Assembly: GCA_041394265.1 (NCBI GenBank)
Contig: JAWKIO010000005.1
Span: 3,038,001-3,102,000 of the forward strand
Reading direction: 5' to 3'
Length of the DNA stretch: 64,000 bases
DNA from: Acidimicrobiales bacterium
GTDB taxonomy: Bacteria > Actinomycetota > Acidimicrobiia > Acidimicrobiales > SZUA-35
Below the pieces are notes generated by a model. That model was not told the DNA's origin, made no database searches, and worked only from the letters and a program-made list of their open reading frames with translations. Below are positions 9,728 to 18,000 of the stretch, in pieces (within the stretch, counting starts at the first letter, position 1; the number at the start of each line of letters is the position of its first letter). The translations under genes were made by a program, and so were the position numbers.

Positions 9728-10278
9728 CTGCGCAATCGAATCAGTACACCGCCCCGGTGGTCGATGAGATCCTCGCCGATGTGATCGCCATCATCTCGCA
9801 GGCTCGTCCGATGCCGATGTCGTCGACCGTGAAGGTCAACCGCGACGAGCTCCTCGACCTCCTCGAAGAAGCACAGGCTCGCCTCCCCGAAGAGCTTCGC
9901 GCCGCTCGCTGGCTGCTCAAGGAGCGCGACGACTTCCTCCTGCAGGCCGAACACGAGCGAGACGAACTGATCGAGCAAGGCCGGACCCAGGTGGCTCGGA
10001 TGATCGAACGGCAAGAGGTGGTCAAGGCCGCCGATGCCAAGGCCCGGGCGATCGTGGAGGAGGCCCGGGCCGAGGCCCGCATGCTGCGTCATCAGGTCGA
10101 GGACTACTGCGACCAGAAGTTGGCATCGTTCGAGATCGTGCTCGAGAAGACCCAGCGAACCGTGCAGCAAGGTCGAGAGAAGCTTCTCGGCACCTCCGCC
10201 GCCGACCAGCTGCCACCGCCTCCACCGGCGCCCGACGACGCGACGCATCCCGACGGCACCTACGCCGAGTGGGATTGA
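9724..10278 (+). CDS. SepIVA-like coiled-coil protein
   Basis: A 184-residue cytoplasmic protein made mostly of a long coiled coil (roughly residues 40-165, rich in E/R/A/L heptads such as LLDLLEEAQARLPEELRAAR), followed by a proline-rich tail PPPPPAPDD. Mycobacterial SepIVA, a DivIVA-like septation factor, sits in the same neighbourhood next to DUF177 and rnc. That synteny and the architecture suggest a role in cell division or tip growth. Function here is inference; an ATP-synthase-b-like or other DivIVA-type scaffold is possible. Translation is coupled to coaD by an ATGA overlap. Confidence 0.7.
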   Translation: MTAQSNQYTAPVVDEILADVIAIISQARPMPMSSTVKVNRDELLDLLEEAQARLPEELRAARWLLKERDDFLLQAEHERDELIEQGRTQVARMIERQEVVKAADAKARAIVEEARAEARMLRHQVEDYCDQKLASFEIVLEKTQRTVQQGREKLLGTSAADQLPPPPPAPDDATHPDGTYAEWD

Positions 10279-10279
10279 G

Positions 10280-10822
10280 ATGGAGTCACCGCGTCCCACA
10301 CGGCATCTGCTGGTGAACGTCACCGAACTCCGGCGACGGCTGGGCGAGCGCATGACGCTCGATATCGACGCTGTACTCCCGCCGCTCGGTGTCATCTCCA
10401 GCCGCTTCCGCCACGAGGAGCCGGTCACTGGCTCGGTGGTGGTCGACTCGATCGAGCGCGGCGTCACGGTGCTGGGCGAGGTCAGCTTCGGCTGGGAAGG
10501 TGAGTGCCGTCGTTGTCTCGACGATGTGCGGGGCGAGACCACCGCACCGATCGACGAGATCTTCCAGGTTCAGGCGCCCGACGATTCCGACATCATCGAC
10601 TTCGACGGCGAGCAGATCGATCTGCTCCCGCTCGTGCGTGATGCCGTGCTGGTCGGGCTTCCGCTGGCCCCGTTGTGTCGCGACGACTGTGCCGGGCCCG
10701 ATCCCGAGCGTTATCCCGCCGTTACCGCCGACGAGTGGGAACGGCAGCTGGCCGAGAAGGCGGCAGAGCCGCCCGCTCCGGATCCCCGTTGGGCGGCGCT
10801 GTCGGACATCGAGCTCGACTGA
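10280..10822 (+). CDS. DUF177 (YceD) family protein
   Basis: YceD/DUF177 proteins are linked to 23S rRNA processing or large-subunit biogenesis and normally lie directly before rpmF. This 180-residue member starts at ATG 10280, one base after the preceding TGA, and has the family elements VNVTELRRRLGE, GWEGECRRCL (Cys76, Cys79) and LAPLCRDDC (Cys133, Cys137), which probably form a metal site. The frame is open further upstream, but that part overlaps the coiled-coil gene. Here rpmF is about 960 bp away, separated by a minus-strand gene. Confidence 0.85.
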   Translation: MESPRPTRHLLVNVTELRRRLGERMTLDIDAVLPPLGVISSRFRHEEPVTGSVVVDSIERGVTVLGEVSFGWEGECRRCLDDVRGETTAPIDEIFQVQAPDDSDIIDFDGEQIDLLPLVRDAVLVGLPLAPLCRDDCAGPDPERYPAVTADEWERQLAEKAAEPPAPDPRWAALSDIELD

Positions 10823-10846
10823 CCGAGCGAGGGGCGCGACGCGCGT

Positions 10847-11521
10847 TCAGCCTTCGATGTTGATGCCGCACACCTTCCAATCGCCGCCCTCCTTGACCAT
10901 CAAGAACGCGATGGGCGCCGTCGGCTGACCGGCGATGTCGATGGTCCCCGAGACGTCACCGGTCGAGTCACCGTTCGTGTTCGACACGTTGACCGACGAC
11001 AGGCGATAGCCGGTGATGTCGGCGTTGCCGAAGTAGTCGGTGAGGTCGCGTTGGGCGGTTTCGCCGAAGCAGCGAGCGTCCTTCGACGCCATGGCCGCAG
11101 CGGCATCGAGGTCGCCGGCGTCGACGGCAGCGAGGAACTCGTTGGCCTGGTCGATCGGACCCTTGACCGCTCGGTACAACACGAAGCTGCAGCCGCCGAT
11201 GGCGAGGCCGAAGAGAGCGAAGATGCCGAGCACCCACGGCCAGATCTTGCGCTTGCGGCGCTGGGGCTCGGGAGCGTCGAACGCCGGGCCCGGTTGCTGG
11301 TAGCCCGGCTGCTGATACCCGGGCGGCTGATACCCCGGTTGTTGGTACGGCGGCGGTTGCTGCTGCGGCGATTGCGGGGATCCCGGCGGTGGGTAGGCAG
11401 TGGCCGGCGGCGGTACGGATCCTGGTGGTGTGGATCCCGGGGGTGCGGCTCCCGGCGGCGGGAACGACGGCGGTACGGGGTCACCCGATCCGGGATCCCA
11501 CGGGGGTGGTGTGTTGGTCAT
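10847..11521 (-). CDS. proline-rich single-pass membrane protein with extracytoplasmic domain
   Basis: A 224-residue protein in three parts: a cytoplasmic N-terminus of about 85 residues rich in P/Q/G with YQQPGYQPPGYQQ repeats, a basic stop RRKRK, one membrane helix WPWVLGIFALFGLAIGG near residues 93-115, then an outside domain of about 110 residues with two cysteines that resembles DUF4878/lumazine-binding-like domains. This architecture is common in actinobacterial envelope proteins of unknown role. AGGAGGGAAA precedes the ATG. It sits on the opposite strand between DUF177 and rpmF, an arrangement that looks like a later insertion. Confidence 0.75.
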   Translation of the reverse strand: MTNTPPPWDPGSGDPVPPSFPPPGAAPPGSTPPGSVPPPATAYPPPGSPQSPQQQPPPYQQPGYQPPGYQQPGYQQPGPAFDAPEPQRRKRKIWPWVLGIFALFGLAIGGCSFVLYRAVKGPIDQANEFLAAVDAGDLDAAAAMASKDARCFGETAQRDLTDYFGNADITGYRLSSVNVSNTNGDSTGDVSGTIDIAGQPTAPIAFLMVKEGGDWKVCGINIEG

Positions 11522-11781
11522 GCCCGTTTCCCTCCTGGACGTGGCGGTCGCGGCGGTCGTGCCGCTGTGCTGCTTTCACGGCGCTGCTGGTCGCGGTGAG
11601 TTCGCCGCTTGCCGCAGTATGGCACCGTCGGTTGGTGGCGGTCTCGCTCGTGCGGTGAGCCCAACGTCTCGTTGTGACTCGCCGCCGCCGTGGAGGGAAT
11701 CGGGATTCGGCCCCGTTATCCTTCAGCGTTCGTGCCACCGGCCGGTGTGCACATCGGATCGAGACGTTCAGGAACCCACTC
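11522..11781. other. divergent intergenic region before rpmF
   Basis: These 260 bp separate the minus-strand proline-rich gene from rpmF and must carry promoters for both. TATCCT at 11717-11722 is a plausible -10 for the rpmF-plsX unit. I see no small gene or RNA. Confidence 0.35.
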
Positions 11782-11961
11782 ATGGCCGTACCGAAGAAGA
11801 AGAAGTCGAAGGCCAAGACCCGCAGCCGTCGGGCAGGGAGCTGGAAGCTCAGCGCCCCGGCGATGAGCAGCTGCTCTCGCTGTGGCACCGCCAAGCTGCC
11901 GCACCGGGTCTGTGGTTCGTGCGGTTGGTACAAGGGCCGTCAGGCACTCGACGTCGGCTGA
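11782..11961 (+). CDS. rpmF: 50S ribosomal protein L32
   Basis: The 59-residue L32 opens MAVPKKKKSKAKTRSRRA and has the zinc-binding form: CSRC (Cys31, Cys34) and CGSC (Cys44, Cys47), so it belongs to the C+ type that needs zinc. The start is the only ATG giving the canonical N-terminus; the frame upstream is open but not homologous. It is followed after 46 bp by plsX, the usual order for coupling ribosome and fatty-acid synthesis genes. Confidence 0.96.
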   Translation: MAVPKKKKSKAKTRSRRAGSWKLSAPAMSSCSRCGTAKLPHRVCGSCGWYKGRQALDVG

Positions 11962-12007
11962 GCGCCGCTCGGCGCTGGCATCCACCTGCCATGACCACAC
12001 GACGCTC

Positions 12008-13006
12008 ATGAGCGGACGTCTGCCCGTTGCGCTCGACGCAATGGGGAGCGATAGCGGGCCATCGGTGCTGGTCGAAGGGGCGCGTCTGGCCGCTGAGCAG
12101 GGCGTCGGTGTCCTGTTGGTCGGCGATCCCGACCGCCTCGGCGACGTCGGCAGTCTCCCGATCAAGCCGGCGTCCGAGGTCGTCGAGATGGGCGCCGAGC
12201 CGGCCGCAAGCGTGCGGCGGCTGAAGGATTCCTCGATCGTGCGTGCGGCCGAGGCCGTTCGCGATGGCGAGGCGTGTGCCCTGGTCAGTGCCGGCAACAC
12301 CGGCGCGGCCATGGCGGCATCCTTGTTGCGGATGGGCCGAATCAAAGGTCTGACCCGACCGGCCATCGCCGTGCCGTTCCCGGTCTTCGGCTCCACCGAG
12401 ACCACACTCCTCGACTGCGGTGCCAATGCCGAGTGCCAGCCGGAGTGGCTGGTGCAATTCGCCGAGATGGGTGCCGTGCACAACCGCGTCCGCTTCGGTG
12501 TCGAACGCCCCCGGGTCGGGCTGCTCACCATCGGCGAGGAGGCGGGCAAGGGAAACCAGCTGGTCAAGGACGCAGCGAAGCTCCTCGAGGAGCCGGGATG
12601 GGCGGCCGACGTCGGCGCCGAGTACATCGGCAACGTCGAGGGTCGCGACCTGATGCTCGGCGTCTGCGATGTCATCGTCTGCGACGGGTTCACCGGCAAC
12701 GTCGTGCTGAAGTCGATCGAGGGGGCGATGTTGGTCGCCCGGACCCAACTGCGGGCTGCCATGGCCTCGACGCCCGAAGGAGCGCAGGCCAGCGAGGTCA
12801 TCGCGCCACTGATCAACCCGGTCATCGATCGTCTCGACACCGAGCAGACCGGTACGGCGCTCCTCTTGGGCGTCCGTGGGGTGTCGTGCATCTCACACGG
12901 TTCGTCCGATGCAGCCACGATCGCGCGTTCGATCATCACAGCGGCGGGCATCGCCGATGACGGCATCGTCGACCGCCTGCGCGACATGATCGACTCGCGT
13001 TCCTGA
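12008..13006 (+). CDS. plsX: phosphate acyltransferase PlsX
   Basis: PlsX converts acyl-ACP and phosphate to acyl-phosphate, the first committed donor for phosphatidic acid synthesis with PlsY. The 332-residue protein starts MSGRLPVALDAMGSDSGP, matching the family opening, and carries the conserved SAGNTGA, ECQPEWLVQFA and CDGFTGNVVLKS motifs. ATG at 12008 is chosen over the longer open frame because the family begins here. Peripheral membrane enzyme by family. acpP follows after 73 bp. Confidence 0.96.
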   Translation: MSGRLPVALDAMGSDSGPSVLVEGARLAAEQGVGVLLVGDPDRLGDVGSLPIKPASEVVEMGAEPAASVRRLKDSSIVRAAEAVRDGEACALVSAGNTGAAMAASLLRMGRIKGLTRPAIAVPFPVFGSTETTLLDCGANAECQPEWLVQFAEMGAVHNRVRFGVERPRVGLLTIGEEAGKGNQLVKDAAKLLEEPGWAADVGAEYIGNVEGRDLMLGVCDVIVCDGFTGNVVLKSIEGAMLVARTQLRAAMASTPEGAQASEVIAPLINPVIDRLDTEQTGTALLLGVRGVSCISHGSSDAATIARSIITAAGIADDGIVDRLRDMIDSRS

Positions 13007-13042
13007 ATCGAATTCAAGCACTCCACTCGGCCACGGACCGGC

Positions 13043-13048
13043 TACACT
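13043..13048 (+). promoter_or_regulatory. possible -10 hexamer of acpP
   Basis: TACACT lies about 30 bases before the acpP ATG in an otherwise GC-rich gap, leaving room for a short leader with its GAGGAG ribosome site. No clear -35 is visible. Confidence 0.35.
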
Positions 13049-13079
13049 CTCGGCGTTCTGGCCCCTCCGAGGAGCACGA

Positions 13080-13379
13080 ATGCCTGCCGAGACCCATATG
13101 GAGCAATCCCCAATGACCCGTGCCGAAGTCCTCGAACTGGTGCGCGACCGCTTGGCGGACATCCTGGAAATCGAACCCGAGGAAATCCGCGAAGGTGCGT
13201 CGTTCGCCGACGATCTCGAGGCCGACTCGCTTGCGCTCATCGAATTGGTCGAAGCGCTCGAGGAAGAACTCGCCGACCGCACGGTTGGCTTCCGGATCGA
13301 CGACGAAGACCTGCAGGACCTCAAGTCCGTCCGCGATGCCGTCGACTACGTCTACGCCAAGGCGGGGGCCGAGTCCTGA
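13080..13379 (+). CDS. acpP: acyl carrier protein
   Basis: A 99-residue acidic four-helix protein that carries growing acyl chains on a 4'-phosphopantetheine arm. The attachment serine is Ser50 in LEADSLALIE. It is longer than the usual 77-80 residues by an N-terminal MPAETHMEQSP; GAGGAG about seven bases before ATG 13080 supports this start, though ATGs at codons 7 and 12 are possible. Its stop overlaps the apparent start of rnc, so the two are probably translationally coupled. Confidence 0.9.
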   Translation: MPAETHMEQSPMTRAEVLELVRDRLADILEIEPEEIREGASFADDLEADSLALIELVEALEEELADRTVGFRIDDEDLQDLKSVRDAVDYVYAKAGAES

Positions 13380-14098
13380 TCACGGCCGACAGCGAGAACT
13401 CCCTTCATGAGCGGCTCGGGTATGCGTTTCGAGATGAAGCGCTGCTGACCCTCGCGCTCACGCATCGGAGCTATTGCGCCGAGAACGACGACGCCGAGTC
13501 CAACGAGCGGCTCGAGTTCCTCGGCGACGCTGTCGTCGGGTTGGCGGTCACCGGCTACATCCATTCGGCCTACCCCGAACTGCCCGAGGGGCAACTGGCC
13601 AAGCTGCGAGCTTCGGTCGTCAACACCACCACGTTGGCCGACGTCGCCCAGCAGATCGGGCTGGGCGACGACCTCCGCCTCGGCCGTGGCGAGGAGATGT
13701 CCGGCGGGCGGAACAAGGAATCGATCCTCGCCGACGCCTTCGAGGCGGTGATCGGTGCGGTCTACGTCGACAGTGACTGGGAGCGTGCCAACGAGATCGT
13801 GCTCGAGTGTCTTGGCGAGCAGATCGCCCACGGGGCGCAGCGGCCGGGTCGACTCGACTACAAGACCCGCCTCCAAGAACTCACCGCGCAGCTCGAACTC
13901 GGCTCGCCGGTCTACCGCATCACCGGCTCGGGGCCGGACCACGACAAGAACTTCGTGGCTGTCGCGCTCGTGCAGGGGATCGCACGGGGCGAGGGCTCGG
14001 GTACATCCAAGAAACGGGCTGAACAAGCGGCGGCAAGCGCAGCGTGGTCGGCCCTCAATGCTTCACACGCAGGGGAAATGGGCGAGAGCAATGCTTGA
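13376..14098 (+). CDS. rnc: ribonuclease III, probable CTG start
   Basis: RNase III cleaves double-stranded RNA in rRNA maturation and mRNA decay. The signature NERLEFLGDAVVG (catalytic Glu47 and Asp51 in this numbering) and the downstream ILADAFEAVIGA are intact, followed by a dsRNA-binding domain from about residue 165 (KTRLQELTAQ to KKRAEQAAASAAW). No ATG, GTG or TTG exists in frame between the acpP region and TTG 13541, which lies after the active-site helix and cannot be the start. CTG at 13376, overlapping the acpP TGA (CTGA), gives a normal 240-residue enzyme. ATC or ACG just after it are alternatives. Confidence 0.88.
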   Translation: MITADSENSLHERLGYAFRDEALLTLALTHRSYCAENDDAESNERLEFLGDAVVGLAVTGYIHSAYPELPEGQLAKLRASVVNTTTLADVAQQIGLGDDLRLGRGEEMSGGRNKESILADAFEAVIGAVYVDSDWERANEIVLECLGEQIAHGAQRPGRLDYKTRLQELTAQLELGSPVYRITGSGPDHDKNFVAVALVQGIARGEGSGTSKKRAEQAAASAAWSALNASHAGEMGESNA

Positions 14099-14918
14099 AC
14101 TTCCAGAGATCGAAACGCTGAAGCGAGATCTCGAACGCGACATCGCCGGGCGCAAGATCAAGAGCGTCGACATCAAGGTGCTCAAGACGATGCCGCGTCA
14201 CCGTACGAAGAAGAGCTTCTCCGACCTGGTCGATGGAGCGAAGGTGGTCGTGGTCGAGCGCATCGACCTCGCCATCGTGCTGCAGTTGAACAACGAACAC
14301 TCGATCGTGATCGAGCTCCTCGGCGATGCGTCGCTCTCCCGGGTGGCCAGCAAGGAGTCGACCGAGTCGGGAACGGCGCTCGTCTTCACCTTCACCCAGG
14401 GCGGCGACCTCCGAGTCGTCGACCCCGGGACCGATTCTCAGATCGCCGTGGTCCCGACCGAGGAACTGAACGACGTCCTACCGAACGCCGGTGGTCTCGA
14501 TCTGTTGGCTCGCCCCATCTCGTGGGTGATCTTCGAGCGCTACATGAAGTCATTCGATGCGCCGCTCAAGACCGTGCTGACCGACCCGAGCGCCTTTGTC
14601 GGCATCGGCGACATCTACTCCGACGAGATCTTGTTCGACGCCGGGCTGCGCTTCGACCGTCCGGCCAACGAGTTGTCGACGCAGGAGCTGCGTCGCCTCT
14701 ACCGATCGGTGGTCGGGATCCTCTACGACGCCATCAAGTACCGTGGGGTGTCGCTCGAGAGTCGCCCGTTCATCGATCTCACCGGTGCGCCGGGTGAGTA
14801 CGGGGACCACCTGGCGGTCTATGGCAAGGACGGCGATCTCAGCCCCCGCTCTCGGCTCCCGATCGAGAAGGCGCAGTTCAAGGGCCGCACCGTCTACTAC
14901 TGCAACACCCAGGTCTAG
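14091..14918 (+). CDS. degenerate Fpg/Nei-family protein
   Basis: This 275-residue protein is homologous along its length to formamidopyrimidine-DNA glycosylase (N-terminal beta sandwich, H2TH region LTDPSAFVGIGDIYSDEIL, C-terminal RTVYYC), but key residues are gone. The nucleophile Pro2 is Leu (MLELPE instead of MPELPE), the beta-elimination lysine position reads Asp59, the DNA-binding Asn of GIGNIYADE is Asp, and three of four zinc-finger cysteines are missing. Glu3 and the C-terminal Arg remain. It probably binds DNA without glycosylase activity. It overlaps rnc by eight bases in the place normally held by a true fpg. Confidence 0.85.
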   Translation: MLELPEIETLKRDLERDIAGRKIKSVDIKVLKTMPRHRTKKSFSDLVDGAKVVVVERIDLAIVLQLNNEHSIVIELLGDASLSRVASKESTESGTALVFTFTQGGDLRVVDPGTDSQIAVVPTEELNDVLPNAGGLDLLARPISWVIFERYMKSFDAPLKTVLTDPSAFVGIGDIYSDEILFDAGLRFDRPANELSTQELRRLYRSVVGILYDAIKYRGVSLESRPFIDLTGAPGEYGDHLAVYGKDGDLSPRSRLPIEKAQFKGRTVYYCNTQV

Positions 14919-14919
14919 G

Positions 14920-14982
14920 GGAACCCGTCGGCCCTGGGGGCCTTTGGGGTTCCTGCGAGTTGTTCGCTGCGCTCACAACTCG
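14920..14982 (+). terminator. hairpins after fpg-like gene
   Basis: GGAACCC (14920-14926) pairs with GGGTTCC (14947-14953), and CGAGTTGT (14956-14963) pairs with ACAACTCG (14975-14982). These two stems follow the stop codon directly and precede smc; neither has a U-tract. Confidence 0.4.
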
Positions 14983-15072
14983 GGGAGCGGGTCGGCCCTG
15001 GCGGAGCCGACGCTCGGTGCGGGATCCAATCGGTAAGCTTTCACGCTCACCGGCGGACGACGAGGTGTCTTT

Positions 15073-18000
15073 GTGTATCTGAAATCCTTGGCGATCAAGG
15101 GGTTCAAGTCATTTGCCGATCCGGCGACGCTCGAGCTCGAACCGGGTGTCACGGTCGTCGTCGGCCCCAATGGTTCGGGCAAGTCGAACGTCGTCGATGC
15201 CCTGGCCTGGGTGCTCGGTGCGCAGGCACCGAAGGCCGTCCGCTCGCAAAAGATGGACGACGTGATCTTCGCCGGCACCGCCAAGCGGCCGGCGCTGGGC
15301 CGGGCCGAGGTCTCGATCACGATCGACAACTCCGACGGCACGCTCCCGATCGAATTCTCCGAGGTACAGGTCACCCGCACCCTCTTCCGTACGGGTGAAT
15401 CCGAGTACGCCATCAACGGCGTGTCGTGCCGTCTGCTCGACGTGCAAGATCTGCTCTCGGACTCCGGCGTGGGTCGCCAGCAGCACATCATCGTGTCGCA
15501 GGGACAGATCGACGCCGTGCTCAACGCCCGTCCCGAAGATCGCCGCCAGATCATCGAGGAGGCCGCCGGCGTCCTCAAGTACCGCAAGCGCAAGGAACGA
15601 TCCGAGCGGCGCCTCGCCTCCACCGACGACAACCTGGCCCGACTCAGCGATCTCGTGCGCGAGGTCAAGCGGCAGCTGAAGCCGCTCGAGAAACAGGCGA
15701 ACGCCGCTCGTCGTCACGGCGACCTCATCACCGAACTCACAGCGCTCAAGCTCCATCTCACCGGACGCGAGCTCCGGTCGATCACCACCGCACTCGAGTC
15801 GGCCAAGCGGCAGCACCACGAGTTCGACGCTCGTGAGCGCGACCTCGCTGTCTCGCTGGCTCGTCTCGACGCCATCGTCATCGACGCCGAAGCCGAACTG
15901 AACGCGCTCGGCGGCTCCGATGTCACCGACATCTTGAGCCGAGCCCGAAGCCTGCGGGAGCGGATCCGAGGTCAGGTCAACGTCGTCGCCGAACGTCACC
16001 GTCGCCTCTCCGGCGAACTCCAGTCGACGGTCGACGAAGGCGTGGTGTCCAGCCTCGAGGCGGAATCGGCCCGCATCGCCGCCGACCTCGCCGCAACACT
16101 CGCCGACAAGGAGGCGCTGGCGCCCGAGTTCGAATCGCTCGAGCAACGAGCTGCCGCCATGGCTGCCGACCTCGCCGCGTTCGAGGAAGAGTGGGGCGAA
16201 GGGGTCGGTCCGGCGCCGGTCGCCGCCGCCGAGGTCCGGGCCCAGCTGACCGCTCTGCGCTCGGCCGCCGAGCGAGATCGTCAGGAGAGCAACCGCATCC
16301 TCGAACAGCTCGAGACCATCTCGGAGCGTCGCGATCGGCTCGAACGCGACGGTGCGGCGGCTGCCGCCGATGCCGCCCGGCTCGAGGCCGACGAACTCCC
16401 GGCACTCGAGTCGGCGTTCGCCCTCGCCCAGAACGACCGTGACCGAGCCGAGGTCCAACTCGAAGCCGCCACCGAAGAACGACGCGCCGCCGACGCCGAC
16501 GTCAACCGCTGGCAGGCCCGGGCCGACGCCCTCGAACAGGCTCTCGCGTCGGCTCGAAGTGCCGCCGGGGCCGACGCGCTCGCACAGGCGTCCGGCGTCC
16601 TCGGCATCCTGCTCGACCTGGTCGACATCGATGACGGCTGGGATGCCGCGGTCGAGGCCGCCGCGGGCGAGGCGTTGCAGGCCGTCGTCGTCGATGACGT
16701 CGACAACGGTCGGGCCGCATTGGCGGCGCTCGCATCCAGCGACCTGACCGGCGCCGTGCTCGCCCTGTCCTCACGGCGCACCGCACCAACGGTGCGCGAT
16801 GTCGGCGTACCACCGGTGCGCGAAGTGGGCGCACCAACGGTGCCCGGTGTTGGTGCATCGGTGCGGTCCCATGTCCGCGCCACACGGTCCGACGTCGAAC
16901 CGCTGCTCGACGCGCTCTTCGCCGACGCCATCGCCGTCGAGGGCGATTGGCGTGCGGCGGTCGACACGGCGCTGGAACATCCCGAACTGACCGTTGTCAC
17001 CCGATCAGGCGACCGTTTCGCCAGTTCGGGTTGGCGCATCGGCCAGGCGGGAACCGGAGCGACGGGCGCCGCGCTCGACGAAGCTCGCCACGAAGCCGAG
17101 ACGGCCGCTCGGCGGGCCGCCGACGCAACGGCCCAGGTCAACGACGCTCGAGCCGAACTCGAAGAGGCGAAACGGCAGCGGCGCCAGCTCGAGGAGCAGC
17201 TGCGGGTGGCCAAGCGAGAGTTCGAGAACGCCACGGCTGCGGCCGAGCGGGCCAAGGTCGAGATGGAACGGGTTTCCGCCGATCGGCTCCGCCTCCAGAA
17301 CCAGCAAGCCGAGATCGCCGCCCGCCAGGATCGGGATCGCAGCGAACTCGACGACCTCCAACTGCAGCTCCCAGGCCTCGAAGCCGATGAGGCGGCACAC
17401 CTCGACCGCACCCAACAGATGGGCCGGCTCCGGGCGTCACTCGAGGACCGCAACCGTGCCCTGTCGTCGGTCCGCACCAACCTCGAGGTCAAGGCGGCCG
17501 GCATCACCGAGCGCGAAGAGATCCTGCGTCGCCGCACGAGCGAGGTCGAGCAGCGACTCGAACGGCTCGTGGTCGAACGCGAACAGGCTCGGGTCCGACG
17601 CGAGAAGCTCGAAGTGCAGCTTGGTGTCGTCCAGGGACTTGCCCGAGAACTCGACGAACATGGCCGCCGCCTCGCCGACTGGTTGGTGGCGCTCGAGGCC
17701 GAGCAACAGGAACAGTCCGTGGCCGTCAAGGACGTGTCGCGGCACCTGTCGGCCAAGCGCGGTGAGCGCAAGCAGGCAGAGCGGGAGCTGGTCGAGGTAC
17801 GCGAACGTCGCTCGAAGGTCGAGTTGGGCGAGACCGAAGCCCGAGTCCGGCTCGAGACCCTCACCGAAGCCATGCGCCGTGAGCTCGACGTCGAGCCCGA
17901 GGTCGCGATGGCAGCGCCGCTGCCCGACGTGCCGGCGAACGCGACACCCGAGAGCCGAGTGCGCGATCTCGAGCGTGAGCTCAAGTTGCTCGGGCCGATC

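Noticed and set aside
13541..14098. rnc starting at TTG 13541
   Set aside because: This would remove the NERLEFLGDAVVG catalytic helix.
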